Assembly: GCA_027972325.1 (NCBI GenBank)
Contig: JAPMOS010000202.1
Coordinates: forward strand, 1-52,500
From: Paratrimastix pyriformis
Taxonomy: Eukaryota > Preaxostyla > Paratrimastigidae
Reading direction: 5' to 3'
DNA: 52,500 nucleotides
Part shown: positions 11,876-22,357 of the stretch, piece by piece
Numbering within the stretch: the stretch's first letter is position 1
Layout of the letters: each line of letters starts with the position of its first letter
The notes under the pieces: generated by a model
Told to the model about the DNA's origin: nothing
What the model saw: only the letters and a program-made list of their open reading frames with translations
Databases searched by the model: none
Position numbers and translations under genes: made by a program

Positions 11876-12017
11876 GGGTGATGGGGATGATGGGGATGAT
11901 GGGGGTGATGGGGGTGATGGGGGTGATGGGGGGGGGGGGGGGGTGATGGATGGATGCCCCCCCCATCACCCCCATCACCTCCCATCATCCCCATCACCCG
12001 GGGGGGGGGGGGGGGGC
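11876..12017. repeat. G-rich then C-rich inverted satellite (potential large hairpin)
   Basis: (GGGGTGATG)n with G runs up to 13 is followed at about 11957 by its inverse, (CCCATCACC)n, then another G run at about 12000-12016. The two arms are nearly complementary over about 45 bp. The tract lies about 400 bp upstream of the GCLC start; 12017-12415 shows no gene and probably holds the GCLC promoter and 5' UTR. Confidence 0.8.
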
Positions 12018-12415
12018 TCACTGGAATTTTACAGTCCCATTTCCCTTCGGGCGAAACAGGGAATGAAGGGAGGGAGGAGCCAAAAAGTCGCCAATTTTCA
12101 GGGAGATGCGAATGTTGTTTTCAGCGAGACGGGGGCTCGTCTTCCACTCAGCTTTGGTGCGGGAAGTGATCCATGATCCCGATCAACACAGACCCCGGCG
12201 GCTTGTCTCGCGTGAGGGTCCCTCGTTTTATTCAGAGGTGCAGACTCCCCGTCGGTCGAGACCCGCTTCGATCAATCAGAGGAACAACTCGGAAAAGCCA
12301 AGACACCAAACTTTTCGAAAGCCAAATAAAAAGCCCCGTCTGCCGCACCCCACGTCCGCCAGCCGCCCGAAACGTATCTCCGAGTTCCCCGCCCAATCGA
12401 AACACACATCAGAAA

Positions 12416-14118
12416 ATGGGTTTTCTCACCACACTCGGGAGGCCTCTTCATTGGCGTGAGATTGAGCCACAGGTGGCCAGATTGAAGCAGGAGGCCGCAG
12501 ATCAATTTGTGCGGTTGTATAACCTCTATGCAGCTGAAGCGAAGGAGCAGCTGCTTTTTGGGGATGAGGTCTGTCATCTGGCTGTGGTCTGGGTCATCGT
12601 TTTGCCCGACTCGGTGCGGTAGTGTGAATACATGTTGGTCGAATTCAACGAGTCCGGCGAGGTTTCGCTCTGCCTGGACGCCTACGAAATTCTTGAAAAG
12701 TCTCCTTTTTTTGTGCCCCTATTTCGGTCCTCATTCGACGCCTTTTCTCCAGACTCCATGCCGATCCGTCGACCTCCATCGCGGACTGGTCTCCCGAGTA
12801 TGCCCGTTACATGCTTGAAGGGAGCCCCTCCACACCCTACGGCAGTTTGGCCGATGTCATTCTTTTCGAGCGAAACATGCGACTCCGGCGCGAGCAATTG
12901 CGTGCTCACCTGGGGCCAGGTCGACACCTGGTCTCGCTGGCGGTCTATCCACGCCTCGGCAGGCCGCCACACCCGCTCTGTCGCAGTCCGGTCACGCTGG
13001 AAGTTCCACAACCACCTGGAACTCCCATTCCGGACGAAAGTTGGAATGTGGCGGCTCTTACCCCGGCCCAGCGGGCACTGGCCCAGGCCAACCCGGCCTC
13101 GCGGAGTTATTTTGCTTCGGATGATCTGATCTACCCCCATCCACGATTTGGGTCTGTGTTGATCAAATCACCCACCACCACCCCACAGCGTGCGAAACGA
13201 AGAAAAATTACATTTTTGAATTTCTCCCGCCCCCGGCGATATCACCCCAGGGCTCTCACCCGCAACATCCGGCTGCGACGCGGACGCAAGGTGGCGGTCA
13301 ACACACCGCTGTATATGGACACCAACACCAACCCGTCCGCCATCCTGCAGGAGGAGCGGGAATTACCCGGGGGTCAGTCCCTCCCTCCCCCCTCCTCCTC
13401 CCTCCTCCTCCCTCCCTCTTCCTCCCTCCTCCTCCTCCTCCCTCCTCCTCTCCTCCTCCTCCCTCTCCACTCCTCCTCCCTCCTCCTCCTTCCACCCCTT
13501 CCTCCCTCCTTCTCCCTCCCCCCCCCCCCCCCTCCTCTCTCCTCCCCCCCCCACCGCCATGCCTGTCCTCCTTCTCCACTGCCCGGTGACACCCGACGTT
13601 GCGCACATCCGCGTTACCACCCGGTGATACCCTCCTTCCCCTCCCCCTTCCTCCCCCTTCCTCCCTTCTCCTCCCATCCTCACCCCATCACCCCCCCCCC
13701 CCCCCCCCCACCATCCCGATGGACGCCCAGATCTTCGGTATGGGCTGCTGTTCCATTCCACATGTCTCTTTCTGTAATATCCATATCACACCACACACTG
13801 ATGACATCCCCATCCCCCTCACCACCACCACCACCACCACCACCACCACCACCACGCAGTCCTTCCGGGCACATCCCGATGGACGCCCAGATCTTCGGCA
13901 TGGGCTGCTGTGGGCTGCAGTGCACCCTGCAGTGCCAACCTGGAGGAGGCCCGGTTCCTCTACGACCAGCTCATCGTCCTGGCCGCGCCCTGGTCCGTCT
14001 CCCCCCCACACACACACACACACTGCTATGCGCTCCCTCTCTCTCTCTCTCTCTCTCTCTCATATTCCGAAAACCGAGCCACCGGGGCCCGTAAAGGGAA
14101 CACGAGAAAGACCGAAAT

Positions 14119-14149
<31 letters not shown>

Positions 14150-14636
14150 CACCACCACACCCCTCATCCTCATCCTCATCCTCACATCATCAGCCCCCCC
14201 CCCCCCCCCCCATCACCCATCACCCCCTTGATCACCGTCCCGCCCCCACCGCCCCCTCACCGCTCCCGCGTGAGTCCCCCCCCCCCACTCCCCCCCCCCC
14301 CCCCTTCCCTCTCTTCCTCTCTTCTCTCCCTTCACCTCCTTCCCTTCCTGCTCCAGTTATCATCAATCATCATCATCCAGTCATCATCACCCCCCCCCCC
14401 CCCCCCCCCCCCCCATCCCCTCAGCTTGCCCTGACGGCCGCCTCGCCATACTTCCGCGGCTGCCTGGCGGACACCGACTGCCGCTTCAACACCATCGCCC
14501 AGTCGGTCGATGACCGCACACCCGCTGAAGAGGCGGTCCGTATCTGTGTGCCATTGTCATCATCCAATCATCATCCAGTCGTCGTCATCGTCAGCAGCAT
14601 CATCATCCAATATTTTCATCCAATCATCATCGTCCA

Positions 14637-14673
<37 letters not shown>

Positions 14674-14704
14674 TCATATCATCATCATCATCATCACCAC
14701 CACC

Positions 14705-14780
<76 letters not shown>

Positions 14781-17700
14781 ACACCCACTGTCCCCCCCGC
14801 CAGGTCTTTCCCTCGTCCCGTTACGGCCCATCCCCCGTCTACGTGTCGGCCGAGGGCTCCCCCTTCAACGATGTCCAAGTTCCCATCGACCAAAACACCG
14901 TCGAGACCTGCCGCCGCGCCGGTCCGCCATCCGCATCATGATGACACACATGACCAAAACACAGCACATCACAGCACATCGCACCACTCTCAGTGCCCAT
15001 CGACCAAAGCACGAGACCTGCCGCCGTGCCGGTCCGCATACATCACATCACAGCACATTTGCACATAGCCTTCTGCTGTTTGACACGCACACACGCACAC
15101 ACAGGCATCGACGAACCCCTCACGCGGTACATCAGACACTCACACACCTTTCTGCTGTGTGACACACCTGCACACACATGCAGGCATCGACGAGCCCCTC
15201 GCGCGGTATGTGGGCAAGCGTGATTACACCAGACACTCACGCACACACCGACACACACGCACACGCAGGCATCGACGAGCCCCTCGCGCGGTATGTGGGC
15301 AGCGTGCTGGCCCGGGACCCGCTGGTGATCTACGAGGGGCTGGTGAATCAGGACCCCGCCACTCACACCGCCCACTTCCAGGTCCGCCAGTAATGATGAT
15401 GATGATGAGGATGGTGAATGGTGATGATGGGTGATGATGATGAGGATGACTGGATGATGATGTTGATGTTGATGGGATGATGTTGATGTTGTTGATGTTG
15501 ATGATGTTGATGTTGATGATGTTGATGTTGATGTTGATGATACAGACCATCCTCAGTGCCAGCTGGACGACCGTTCCTCACCTCCTTCTTGATGTTGACG
15601 TTGATGTTGATGTTGATGTATGTTTGTTGATGATGTTGTTGGCCGCCACAGACCATCCTCGGGCGACCGTTCCTCACCTCCTTTCTTGATGTTGTGATGA
15701 TGTTGTTGGTGTTTATGTTTATGTTGGTGTTGGTGTTGGTCACAGACCATCCTCAGTGCCAGCTGGACGGCCGTTCCTCACCTCCTTCTTGGTGTTGGTG
15801 TTGGTGTTGATGTTGATGTTGATGATGTTGGTGTTGGTGGGGCCCCAGACCATCCTGAGTGCCAGCTGGACGACCGTTCCTCACCTACTTCTGATGTTGA
15901 TGCTGATGTTGATGCTGTTGCTGTTGCTGTTGATGATGGGGCCCCAGACCATCCTGAGTGCCAGCTGGACGACGGTCCGCATGAAGGTCCCTGCCCGTGC
16001 CGGCGACTCGTGGCGGGTCGAGTTCCGCCCCATGGAGATGCAGGTCCGTGATTTCCGGTTGTTGTTGATGCTGTTGATACGTCTGTTGTATTTTTTGAAT
16101 GCCATAAAATCGGGGGATGAATGAACTCGGGGGGCCGGCGACTCGTGGCGGGTCGAGTTCCGCCCCCATGGAGATGCAGGTCCGTGATTTCCGGTTGTCG
16201 TTTGTTGTTGATGCTGTTCTGGAGACGATGATACGTCTGTTGTATTTTTTGAATGCCATAAAATCCGTGCCGGAAAGCAAAGAGACACGTTGCGTATTGA
16301 ATTGGTGGACCCCCATTATAAATCAGCACCATCAGCTGACATGGACGAAAATCGGGATGAATGAACTCGGGGGGCCGGCGACTCGTGGCGGGTCGAGTTC
16401 CGCCCCCATGGAGATGCAGGTCCGTACCGGTTCATTCATCTGATTTTCGTCATTTTTTGTGACAAGATTTCGGCATTTCTGTCACAAGACGAGATTCTCT
16501 CGTCATTTTCGTGACAAGTTTTCGTCATTTTCGTGACAAGTTTTCGTCATTTTCGTCATTTTCTGCTTCAGCTTTTTCTTCATGTTCCGTTCAGACGGGC
16601 GTCCTTTTTTTCGGTCGCCCCACCCATAATATTTCCAACCCGACCCTCATCAAAAAGAGCCACCCAACTACGCCCTGGAACCCGAACCACCGCCTTGGCT
16701 GGATTCGATGTGGTATCGATTGTAATGTTTCTCGTCGAAGGAGGACCCAGCCTCATCCAAACATGCTTGCTGATATGCTCACGTGACTTCTTCCTTTTTT
16801 GGGGCCACTCTCCCTCCTCCTTCGACGCGGCCTTCGTGGCCATGGCGGTGGTGTCCTGCTGATATGCACGTGACTTCTTCCTTTGTGTGGGCACACACCG
16901 CGCCCCTCTCCCTCCTCCTTCGACGTCGTGGCCTTCGTGGCCATGGTGGTGTCCTGCTGATATGCTCACGTGACTTCTTCCTTCACATCCGTCCCTCTGC
17001 CTCCCCTCGGCTGACGGACTTTGAGAACGTATGGTGATGCTGCTGATAGAGACTCACGTTGTTCCTGCTACCCCTTTGTTGGCACCCCCTTCACACCCAC
17101 CCACCCACCCACCCAGCTGACGGACTTTGAGAACGTATGGTGGTGCTGCTGATATATCCTCACCTTCCTGCTCCCCTTTGTTGACACCCCCTTCACACCC
17201 ACACACCCCCACCCACCCAGCTGACGGACTTTGAGAATGCGGCCTTCGTGGCGATGGTGGTGCTGCTGAGCCGGGCCATCCTCTCGTCCCGGGTCAACTT
17301 CTGCATCCCCATGTCCCAGGTCCGCCACCCACAGCCACACAGATCGCACACAAACAGACACACACACACATGACACACATGATCTGCATCCCCATGTCCC
17401 AGGTCAGCCACCCACAGCCACATCCCCTGCCCATCTGCCCACCCCCACGTCAAAATACCACAGGAGAGCGCTTCACGCCCAAACAATGCTCTCCCACCCA
17501 CCTCCATCCTTCTCCTCCCCCGGCCAGACCCACATCAACCTCTTCTCGCATCACACCCAATGGGCTGATGATCTCCCTCGCTCACCCACCTCCTTCCTCG
17601 GGCAGACCCACATCGACCTATTCTCGCATCACACCCAATGGGCTGATCTCCCTCGCTCACCCACCTCCTTCCTCGGGCAGACCCACGTCCCCCAATTCTC

Positions 17701-19586
17701 GCATCACACCCAATGGGCCGGTCTCCTTGCTCACCCACCTCCTTCCTCGGGCAGACCCACGTCCCCCAATTCTCGCATCACACCCAATGGGCCGGTCTCC
17801 TTGCTCACCCCACCTCCATCCTTCTCCTCCCCGGGGCAGACCCACATCGACCTATTCTCGCACCACACCCAATGGGCTGATCCTCTTTTGCTCACTAACC
17901 TCCATCCTTCTCCTCCCCCGGGCAGACCCGCGTCAACCTATTCTCGCATCACACCCAATGGGCTGATGATCTCCCTCGCTCACCCACCTCACCTCCATCC
18001 TTCTCCTCCCCGGGCAGACCCACGTCCCCCTATTCTCGCACCACACCCAATGGGCCGGTCTCCTTGCTCACCCACCTCAGACCCACATCAACCTGCAGCG
18101 CGCCCAGGCCCGCGACGCCCTCCACACCCAGAAGCTGGTCTTCCGTCAGTACCGATGCAACTACCCCGACCGCAAGGCAGCCGCCGCGGCCGCCGTCCCG
18201 GTGCCCTGCTGCCACTCGGCCGTCGTGGACTTGACCTTGGATGAGATCTTCAACGGGGCGGTCCGTATGTATGCAGTGTTACGCTCTGCTGTGCTGTCTG
18301 TCTGTCTGGGTGTCTGTCTGTCTGGTCCGGTGCCCTGCTGCCACTCGGCTGTGGTCGATTTGACGTTCTGTCAGTCTGTGCGGCTGTCAGTATGGGTCTG
18401 TCTGTCTGGCCCGGTGCCCTGCTGCCACTCGGCTGTGGTCGATTTGACCTTGGATGAGATCTTCAACGGGGCGGTCCGTATGTGTGTTTGTTGTGCGGTC
18501 GAGCTGGCTGTGGCTGTGGCTGCGCTGTGGCTGCGGCTGTGGCTGCGGTCGATTTGCCCATCGATGAGATCTTCAATGGGCCCGTCCGTATCCTGAATTT
18601 GTTTGTGCTGTCTGTGTCGTGTGTCTTATTATTGTGTCTGTGTCGTGTGTCTTATTATTGTGTCTGTGTCGTGTGTCTGTCGTGTGTCTGTGTCGTGTGT
18701 CTGTGTCGTGTGTCTTATTATTGTGTCTGTGTCGTGTGTCTTATTATTGTGTCTGTGTCGTGTGTCTTATTATTGTGTCTGTGTCGTGTCTTATGATTGT
18801 GTCTGTGTCGTGTGTCTGTGTCGTGTGTCTTATTATTGTGTCTGTGTCGTGTGCCTTATTATTGTGTCTGTGTCGTGTGCCTTATTATTGTGTCTGTGTC
18901 GTGTGTCTGTGTCGTGTGTCTGTGTCGTGTGTCTGTGTCGTGTGTCTGTGTCGTGTGTCTTCTTATTGTGTCTGTCCGAATGACTCGGCTGTGTCTGTTT
19001 GGACTGTCGATGGCTGTGTCGTGTGTCTTATTATGAGTGATGACTCGGCTGTGTCTGATTGACCTTGAGATCTTCAACGGGGCGGTCCGGATGGCTGGCT
19101 GTCTCTGTGCTGTGCGGATGCTGGGATGTTTTTCAAATTCCCCATTCCCGCCCCTCCGTACCCCCCAGTCAGCAGTCAGCGTTCTCATTTTCCCCTCCCG
19201 TCGCCACCCCACCGCCCCTTGCAGCCGGCCACCAACAGCCCCGGCCTGGTCTCCCTCGTCCGCCGATACATCGCCTCGCTGAGCCTCGAGCCCCCAGTTG
19301 CCGCGGTCCGTCCCTTCCAGGGTCATCATCATCCAGTCGTCGCCGTCACCACCACCACCATCCAGTCATCAGCGTCAGCATCATCATCGATCATCATCAT
19401 CACCCAGTCACCATCAGCATCATCCAATCCAGTCATCATCCAATCATCATCCAATCATCATCCAATCATCATCATCCAATCATCATCATCCAAGCATCAT
19501 CCGATCATCATCACCACCATCACCCACCACCACCACCATCACCCACCACTACCACCACCACCACCACCACCACCACCACCACCACC

Positions 19587-19620
<34 letters not shown>

Positions 19621-20744
19621 TCCCCCCACACACACACACAGCACATCGAGCGGTACATCCAGTTCGTCAGCGACATGTCTCACACTCCCCTTCGTATCAC
19701 GCTCTTAATCGCATCCTCCCCGACAGCACATCGAGCGGTACATCCAGTTCGTCAGCGACAAGGCCGCATTTCACACATCCCATCTCACACCCCACGACAG
19801 ATAGCACATCGAACGGTACAGCCAGTTCATCAGATGTCTCACATTCACTCAATCTCATCCCCCCCCACAGCACATCGAGCGGTACATCCAGTTCGTCAGC
19901 GACAAGGCTGCGGGCCGCATCCCCACCACGGCCCAGTGGCTGCGCCAGTACGTCACCGGGCACCCCGCCTACCAGCATGACTCCTTGGTCTGGCAGTGTG
20001 TGTCATTATATGTGTGTGTTGTGTATGGTCTGTCAGTGTGTGTCAGTGTGTGTCAGTGTGTGTCAGTGTGTCAGTGTGTGTGTCAGTGGATGAGTGCTGC
20101 GTCAGTACGTTACCGGGCATCCACCAGCATGACTCCCTGGACTGTGTCTCTCTTGTCCTTGTGCCACCATCACAATCATCATCCAAGCTTCAACACCAAC
20201 ATCATCCAATCATCATCAGCATCATCAGCATCATCATCACCACCATCACCACCATCATCATCCATCATCATCCATCATCACCATCTCACTCCCCCCCCCC
20301 CCCCGCCCCCCCCAACATCACCCAACACCAGGTGTCGGCCCCGATCGTCTCGGACCTCCTCCGCACCATCGTCAGCCTGAGCGCCCCCGCCACCCCCACC
20401 CCCACCCCTCCACCACTCCCACCCCCACCAGCACCCCTGCCCCCACCCCCACCCCCACCACCCCCACCACCACCACGCCAACACCCACGCCAACACCCAC
20501 GGCCCTTCTCGAGGCCGCCCGGGGCCTTCTGGGTCCCTATCTGGACACGCTGGGCGTGACCCCGGCGGCGCCCAACCCGCACCCACACACTGGCCGGCTG
20601 GCCTCAATCAGCAAGTGGAAGGGGTGTGGCTGTCCCCCAACCACCTCCACCACGGCGGCCCCGGATGAGAAGCCCGCAGGCGGGGCGGCGGAAATTGCGG
20701 CGGCGAAGCCAACAACGGAGGCTGCTGTCGTGTCGTCCCACTGA
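12416..20744 (+). CDS. GCLC: Glutamate-cysteine ligase catalytic subunit (gamma-glutamylcysteine synthetase)
   Basis: Catalyses ATP-dependent joining of glutamate and cysteine, the first step of glutathione synthesis, in the cytosol. The N-terminus MGFLTTLGRPLHWREIE and GDE|CEYMLVEF match animal GCLC (MGLLSQGSPLSWEE, GDEVEYMLV). Further family blocks are RYMLEGSPSTPYG, HPRFGALTRNIRLRRG, MDAQIFGMGCC, EEARFLYDQL, SVDDRTPAEE, WRVEFRPMEMQ, LTDFENAAFVAMVVLLSRAI and a WLRQYVTGHPAYQHDSLV stretch. Exons: 12416-12568, 12623-12699, 12753-13151, 13251-13372, 13860-13992, 14425-14535, 14804-14921, 15269-15381, 15948-16043, 17221-17319, 18081-18260, 19225-19305, 19871-19987, 20332-20744. Phases agree at most junctions. 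Exceptions: exon 5 changes frame internally near 13915-13930, and the Thr/Pro linker of exon 14 needs a frame change. Roughly 735 aa against about 637 in humans, the excess lying mainly in exons 3 and 14. Introns 1-3 are 53-99 nt; all later ones are expanded. Confidence 0.9.
13706..13756 (+). repeat. Upstream echo of GCLC exon 5 edge
   Basis: ATCCCGATGGACGCCCAGAT and the following CTTCGGTATGGGCTGCTG repeat the start of exon 5 (true copy from about 13872), 155 bp upstream in intron 4. The copy ends where homology stops, at TTCCATTCC. Confidence 0.85.
14061..14105 (-). repeat. 45-bp repeat joined to a (CT)n tract, copy 1 of 4
   Basis: The inverse of the 45-bp unit seen at 38188, 39605 and 40024 (GTGGCTCGGTTTTC plus GGAATATGAG). 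As at the other sites, a (GA/CT)n tract begins directly at the ATATG end. Located in GCLC intron 5. Confidence 0.85.
14383..14412 (+). repeat. C-rich block in GCLC intron 5
   Basis: Part of an intron built of poly-C, (CT)n and (CATC)n tracts that directly precede the exon 6 acceptor (CCCCTCAG). Such C/T-rich tracts may double as polypyrimidine tracts. Confidence 0.6.
14640..14780 (+). repeat. (TCG)n(CAT)n(CAC)n(CAT)n microsatellite in GCLC intron 6
   Basis: Pure trinucleotide runs fill the space between exon 6 and exon 7. Confidence 0.95.
14989..15036 (+). repeat. Downstream echo of GCLC exon 7 3' edge
   Basis: GTGCCCATCGACCAAAGCAC and GAGACCTGCCGCCGTGCCGG|TCCGC repeat the last ~43 nt of exon 7 with its donor (true copy 14879-14925), 112 bp downstream, with a 3-nt deletion and a few changes. 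Confidence 0.9.
15100..15232 (+). repeat. Two upstream echoes of GCLC exon 8 5' edge
   Basis: CAGGCATCGACGAACCCCTC at about 15102 and CAGGCATCGACGAGCCCCTC at about 15179 repeat the acceptor and first ~30 nt of exon 8 (true copy at 15266). The nearer copy is almost identical and the farther one more diverged. (CA)n tracts separate them. Confidence 0.9.
15541..15880 (+). repeat. Four upstream echoes of GCLC exon 9 5' edge
   Basis: CAGACCATCCTCAGTGCCAG (exon start encoding TILSASWTT) recurs at about 15542, 15648, 15744 and 15848 before the true exon at 15948. Spacing is 96-106 bp, with (TGATGT)n or (TTGGTG)n between copies. The second copy has lost about 10 nt inside. Each keeps the CAG acceptor. 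Confidence 0.95.
16044..16432 (+). repeat. Two downstream echoes of GCLC exon 9 3' edge plus intron start
   Basis: GGCGACTCGTGGCGGGTCGA and the rest of the exon end (…ATGGAGATGCAG|GTCCGT), with about 80 nt of following intron (GATTTCCGGTTG, TGTATTTTTTGAATGCCATA), recur at about 16130 and 16372. The copies carry a one-base insertion in the CCCC run that would shift frame. They would offer competing donor sites. Confidence 0.9.
16440..16565 (+). repeat. TTTTCGTCATTTTCGTGACAAG minisatellite
   Basis: Five or so copies of a ~22-bp T-rich unit (CGTCATTTTCGTGACAAG core) inside GCLC intron 9. Confidence 0.85.
16690..17165 (+). repeat. Decayed upstream echoes of GCLC exon 10
   Basis: GGCCTTCGTGGCCATGG recurs at about 16832 and 16931, each followed by TGTCCTGCTGATATG and CACGTGACTTCTTCC. 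CTGACGGACTTTGAGAA, the exon start, recurs at about 17011 and 17117 before the true exon 10 at 17221. The copies closest to the exon keep its first 17 nt exactly. Confidence 0.85.
17524..18062 (+). repeat. Seven upstream echoes of GCLC exon 11 acceptor region
   Basis: A 73-90 bp unit, (G)CAGACCCACATCAACCT followed by ATTCTCGCATCACACCC and AATGGGC, occurs seven times before the true exon 11 acceptor at 18081 (CAG|ACCCACATCAACCTGCAG). Only the first ~15 nt are exon-derived; the rest is common to the echoes. Confidence 0.85.
18326..19092 (+). repeat. Downstream echoes of GCLC exon 11 3' edge
   Basis: GTGCCCTGCTGCCACTCGGC and the following exon end with GGGGCG|GTCCGT recur at about 18329 (partial), 18411 (full), 18544 (end only) and 19066 (end only). 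The full copy at 18411-18486 would splice in the same phase as the true donor at 18261. Confidence 0.9.
18603..18966 (+). repeat. ~24-bp minisatellite (GTGTCTTATTATTGTGTCTGTGTC)-type in intron 11
   Basis: Alternating TGTCTTATTATTG and TGTCTGTGTCG modules, about 15-20 units with variable order. No coding role is supported. Confidence 0.9.
19641..19845 (+). repeat. Three upstream echoes of GCLC exon 13 5' edge
   Basis: CAGCACATCGAGCGGTACAT plus CCAGTTCGTCAGCGACA recur at about 19639, 19726 and 19804 (the last diverged) before the true exon at 19871. A preceding (CAT/CAC)n tract fills 19325-19620. Confidence 0.92.
20098..20150 (+). repeat. Downstream echo of GCLC exon 13 3' edge
   Basis: CTGCGTCAGTACGTTACCGG then GCATCCACCAGCATGACTCC repeat the last ~50 nt of exon 13 and its donor region, about 150 bp downstream, with several substitutions and a small deletion. 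Confidence 0.85.
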
Positions 20745-20904
20745 ACGCCACTTTTTGTGTTTTTCGTTTTTGACTGGACACGTGCATCTTTTCAATACGA
20801 TTTTGCACGGGCATCCTTTCAATACGATTTTGGCAGGGAGTTGAACAGAATTGCGCTGAGGGACGTGACGTTCAAACAGTCACCCACACACAGACACAGC
20901 ACCC

Positions 20905-21715
20905 CGGCGGCACCCAATCGGCATCCACGGCTGGCCTCGATCAGCAAGTGGAAGGGGTGCGGCTGTCCCCCAACCACTTCCACCACGGCGGCCCCGGATG
21001 AGAAGCCCGCAGGCGGGGCGGCCGAAATTGCGGCGGCGAAGCCAACAACGGAGGCTGCCGTCGTGTCCCACTGAACGCCTTACAGGATGCTCTGAGGAGG
21101 AAGGTGACGTTCGAACAGTCACGCACACACACAGGCACAGACGCGGCGCCCAACCCGCACCCACACACGGGGGCCGGCTGGCCTCGATCAGCAAGTGGAA
21201 GGGGTGCGGCTGCCCACCAGCCACTTCCACCACGGTGGCCCCCCGGATGAGAAGCCCGCAGGCGGGGCAGTGGAGGTTGCGGCGAAACAGCAACAAGCAC
21301 CGCCAACAGAGGCCGTCGTGTCCCACTGAACGCCTTCTCCATACGAATCGTCTTGATGTTGCGGGAGGGATGGACAGAATGCTGTGGGGCTGTTCTCTCA
21401 CACAGAGAGAAATATGCTGGGTATTTGCGAGGGCGCAGAGGCGACAAGTTCAACACACAAGTTCAACGCGCCTTCGCGCCTTCACACGCAGCACACACAG
21501 GCACACACCATCACACACCCCAGCGGCACCCAACCCACACCCCCACAAGGGGGCAGGCTGGCTGTGATCAGCAAGTGGATAGAGTGCCCCCCCCCCCCCC
21601 CCCCCATCCACCACGGCAGATAGCCTGCAGGCGGGGCAGCAGAAGTTAAGTTGCCGCAGCGAAACAGCAGTAATCATCCCCAACCGAAGCTGTCGCGTCA
21701 CCACTGACGCCTCCC
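20905..21715 (+). repeat. Three extra copies of the GCLC terminal exon 3' end after the stop
   Basis: The segment encoding ISKWKGCGCPPTTSTT and the Ala-rich tail with its stop (true copy about 20587-20750) is repeated at about 20905-21080, 21145-21335 and 21530-21712. The first two are nearly identical to the true copy; the last is eroded and has a poly-C run. Linkers carry ACACACAGGCACAG. They may lie in the 3' UTR or give alternative last exons. Confidence 0.9.
21400..21480 (-). mobile_element. LINE 3'-end fragment
   Basis: GAGAGAAATATGCTGGGTAT then TTGCGAGGGCGCAGAGGCGACAAGTTCAA (plus strand) match the LINE terminus at 30.5 kb. It is truncated after the CGCGCCTTCGCGCC block and sits inside the third copy of the GCLC 3' exon. 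Confidence 0.7.
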
Positions 21716-22183
21716 TTTTCAATCCGAATTCAGACGTTATTGATGATTTGCGAGGGGAAACAGATGGGGGGGGGGGGGGGGGGGGGGGACACCAGACAGA
21801 TCAATGTCGCCCCGCCTCTGCACATTTTCCCGTTCTTTTCGTGATGATTCGTTGACCCCTTCCCCCCGGTTTGCGGGGGTGGGCACAACAAAAGCTCAAA
21901 CATCATCATCCCCATAGGCAGTCGTGTTTTTGGCCGTGACGCAAAATCGGTTTTGGGGTGGCACTCAAAATTCAATCTTTTTGTTGTGTCCAATTCGGTA
22001 ACGAGGCAGCACGGCGTTTTGACGCCTCATGAAGTCCAAAACAAGAAGTCTGGATAAAGGAATCTGGTCTTGCTGAGTTAGAGGAAGACCAGGTCAGACC
22101 CATCGATCCCCTCAGAAGAAGAATGGGTCAGCCTGAGTTCCCGGCAGAAAAACGTAACCCCGTCGTTGTTTACTATTCTAGTT
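21716..22183. other. Intergenic spacer between GCLC and the next gene
   Basis: About 470 bp of unique-looking sequence. It has one poly-G run (about 21766-21788) and no recognisable ORF, RNA gene or mobile element. Confidence 0.6.
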
Positions 22184-22357
22184 ATGGACGCCGAACTCAC
22201 CCAGCAGGAGTGGGAGGAGATTCTGCCCGTCCTGGAGCAACACTGGCGCCTCCGGGATAAACAACGGCGCCTCCTGGAGGAACTGGAGGAACACAGGCGC
22301 CTCCTCCAGGAAGAACAGGCAGAGTGTCTGCCTTGTTGGAGGTTTTCGATCTCTTGA
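22184..22357 (+). CDS. Short coiled-coil ORF, unrecognised
   Basis: Encodes 57 residues starting MDAELTQQEWEEIL. It has a clear heptad-like, charged helix (RLRDKQRRLLEELEEHRRLL) and ends CWRFSIS. The DNA repeats a GGCGCCTCC motif three times. It may be the first exon of the gene at 22.6 kb, with a donor before its stop, or an independent small gene. No family recognised. Confidence 0.35.
   Translation: MDAELTQQEWEEILPVLEQHWRLRDKQRRLLEELEEHRRLLQEEQAECLPCWRFSIS

Noticed and set aside
14548-15162. Poly-His/Ser/Ile protein frames
   Set aside because: (CAT)n/(TCG)n repeats in GCLC introns 6-7; family homology is confined to the listed exons.
18482-19062. Cys/Val-rich frames resembling membrane proteins
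   Set aside because: Generated by the TGTCTGTGTCG minisatellite inside GCLC intron 11.
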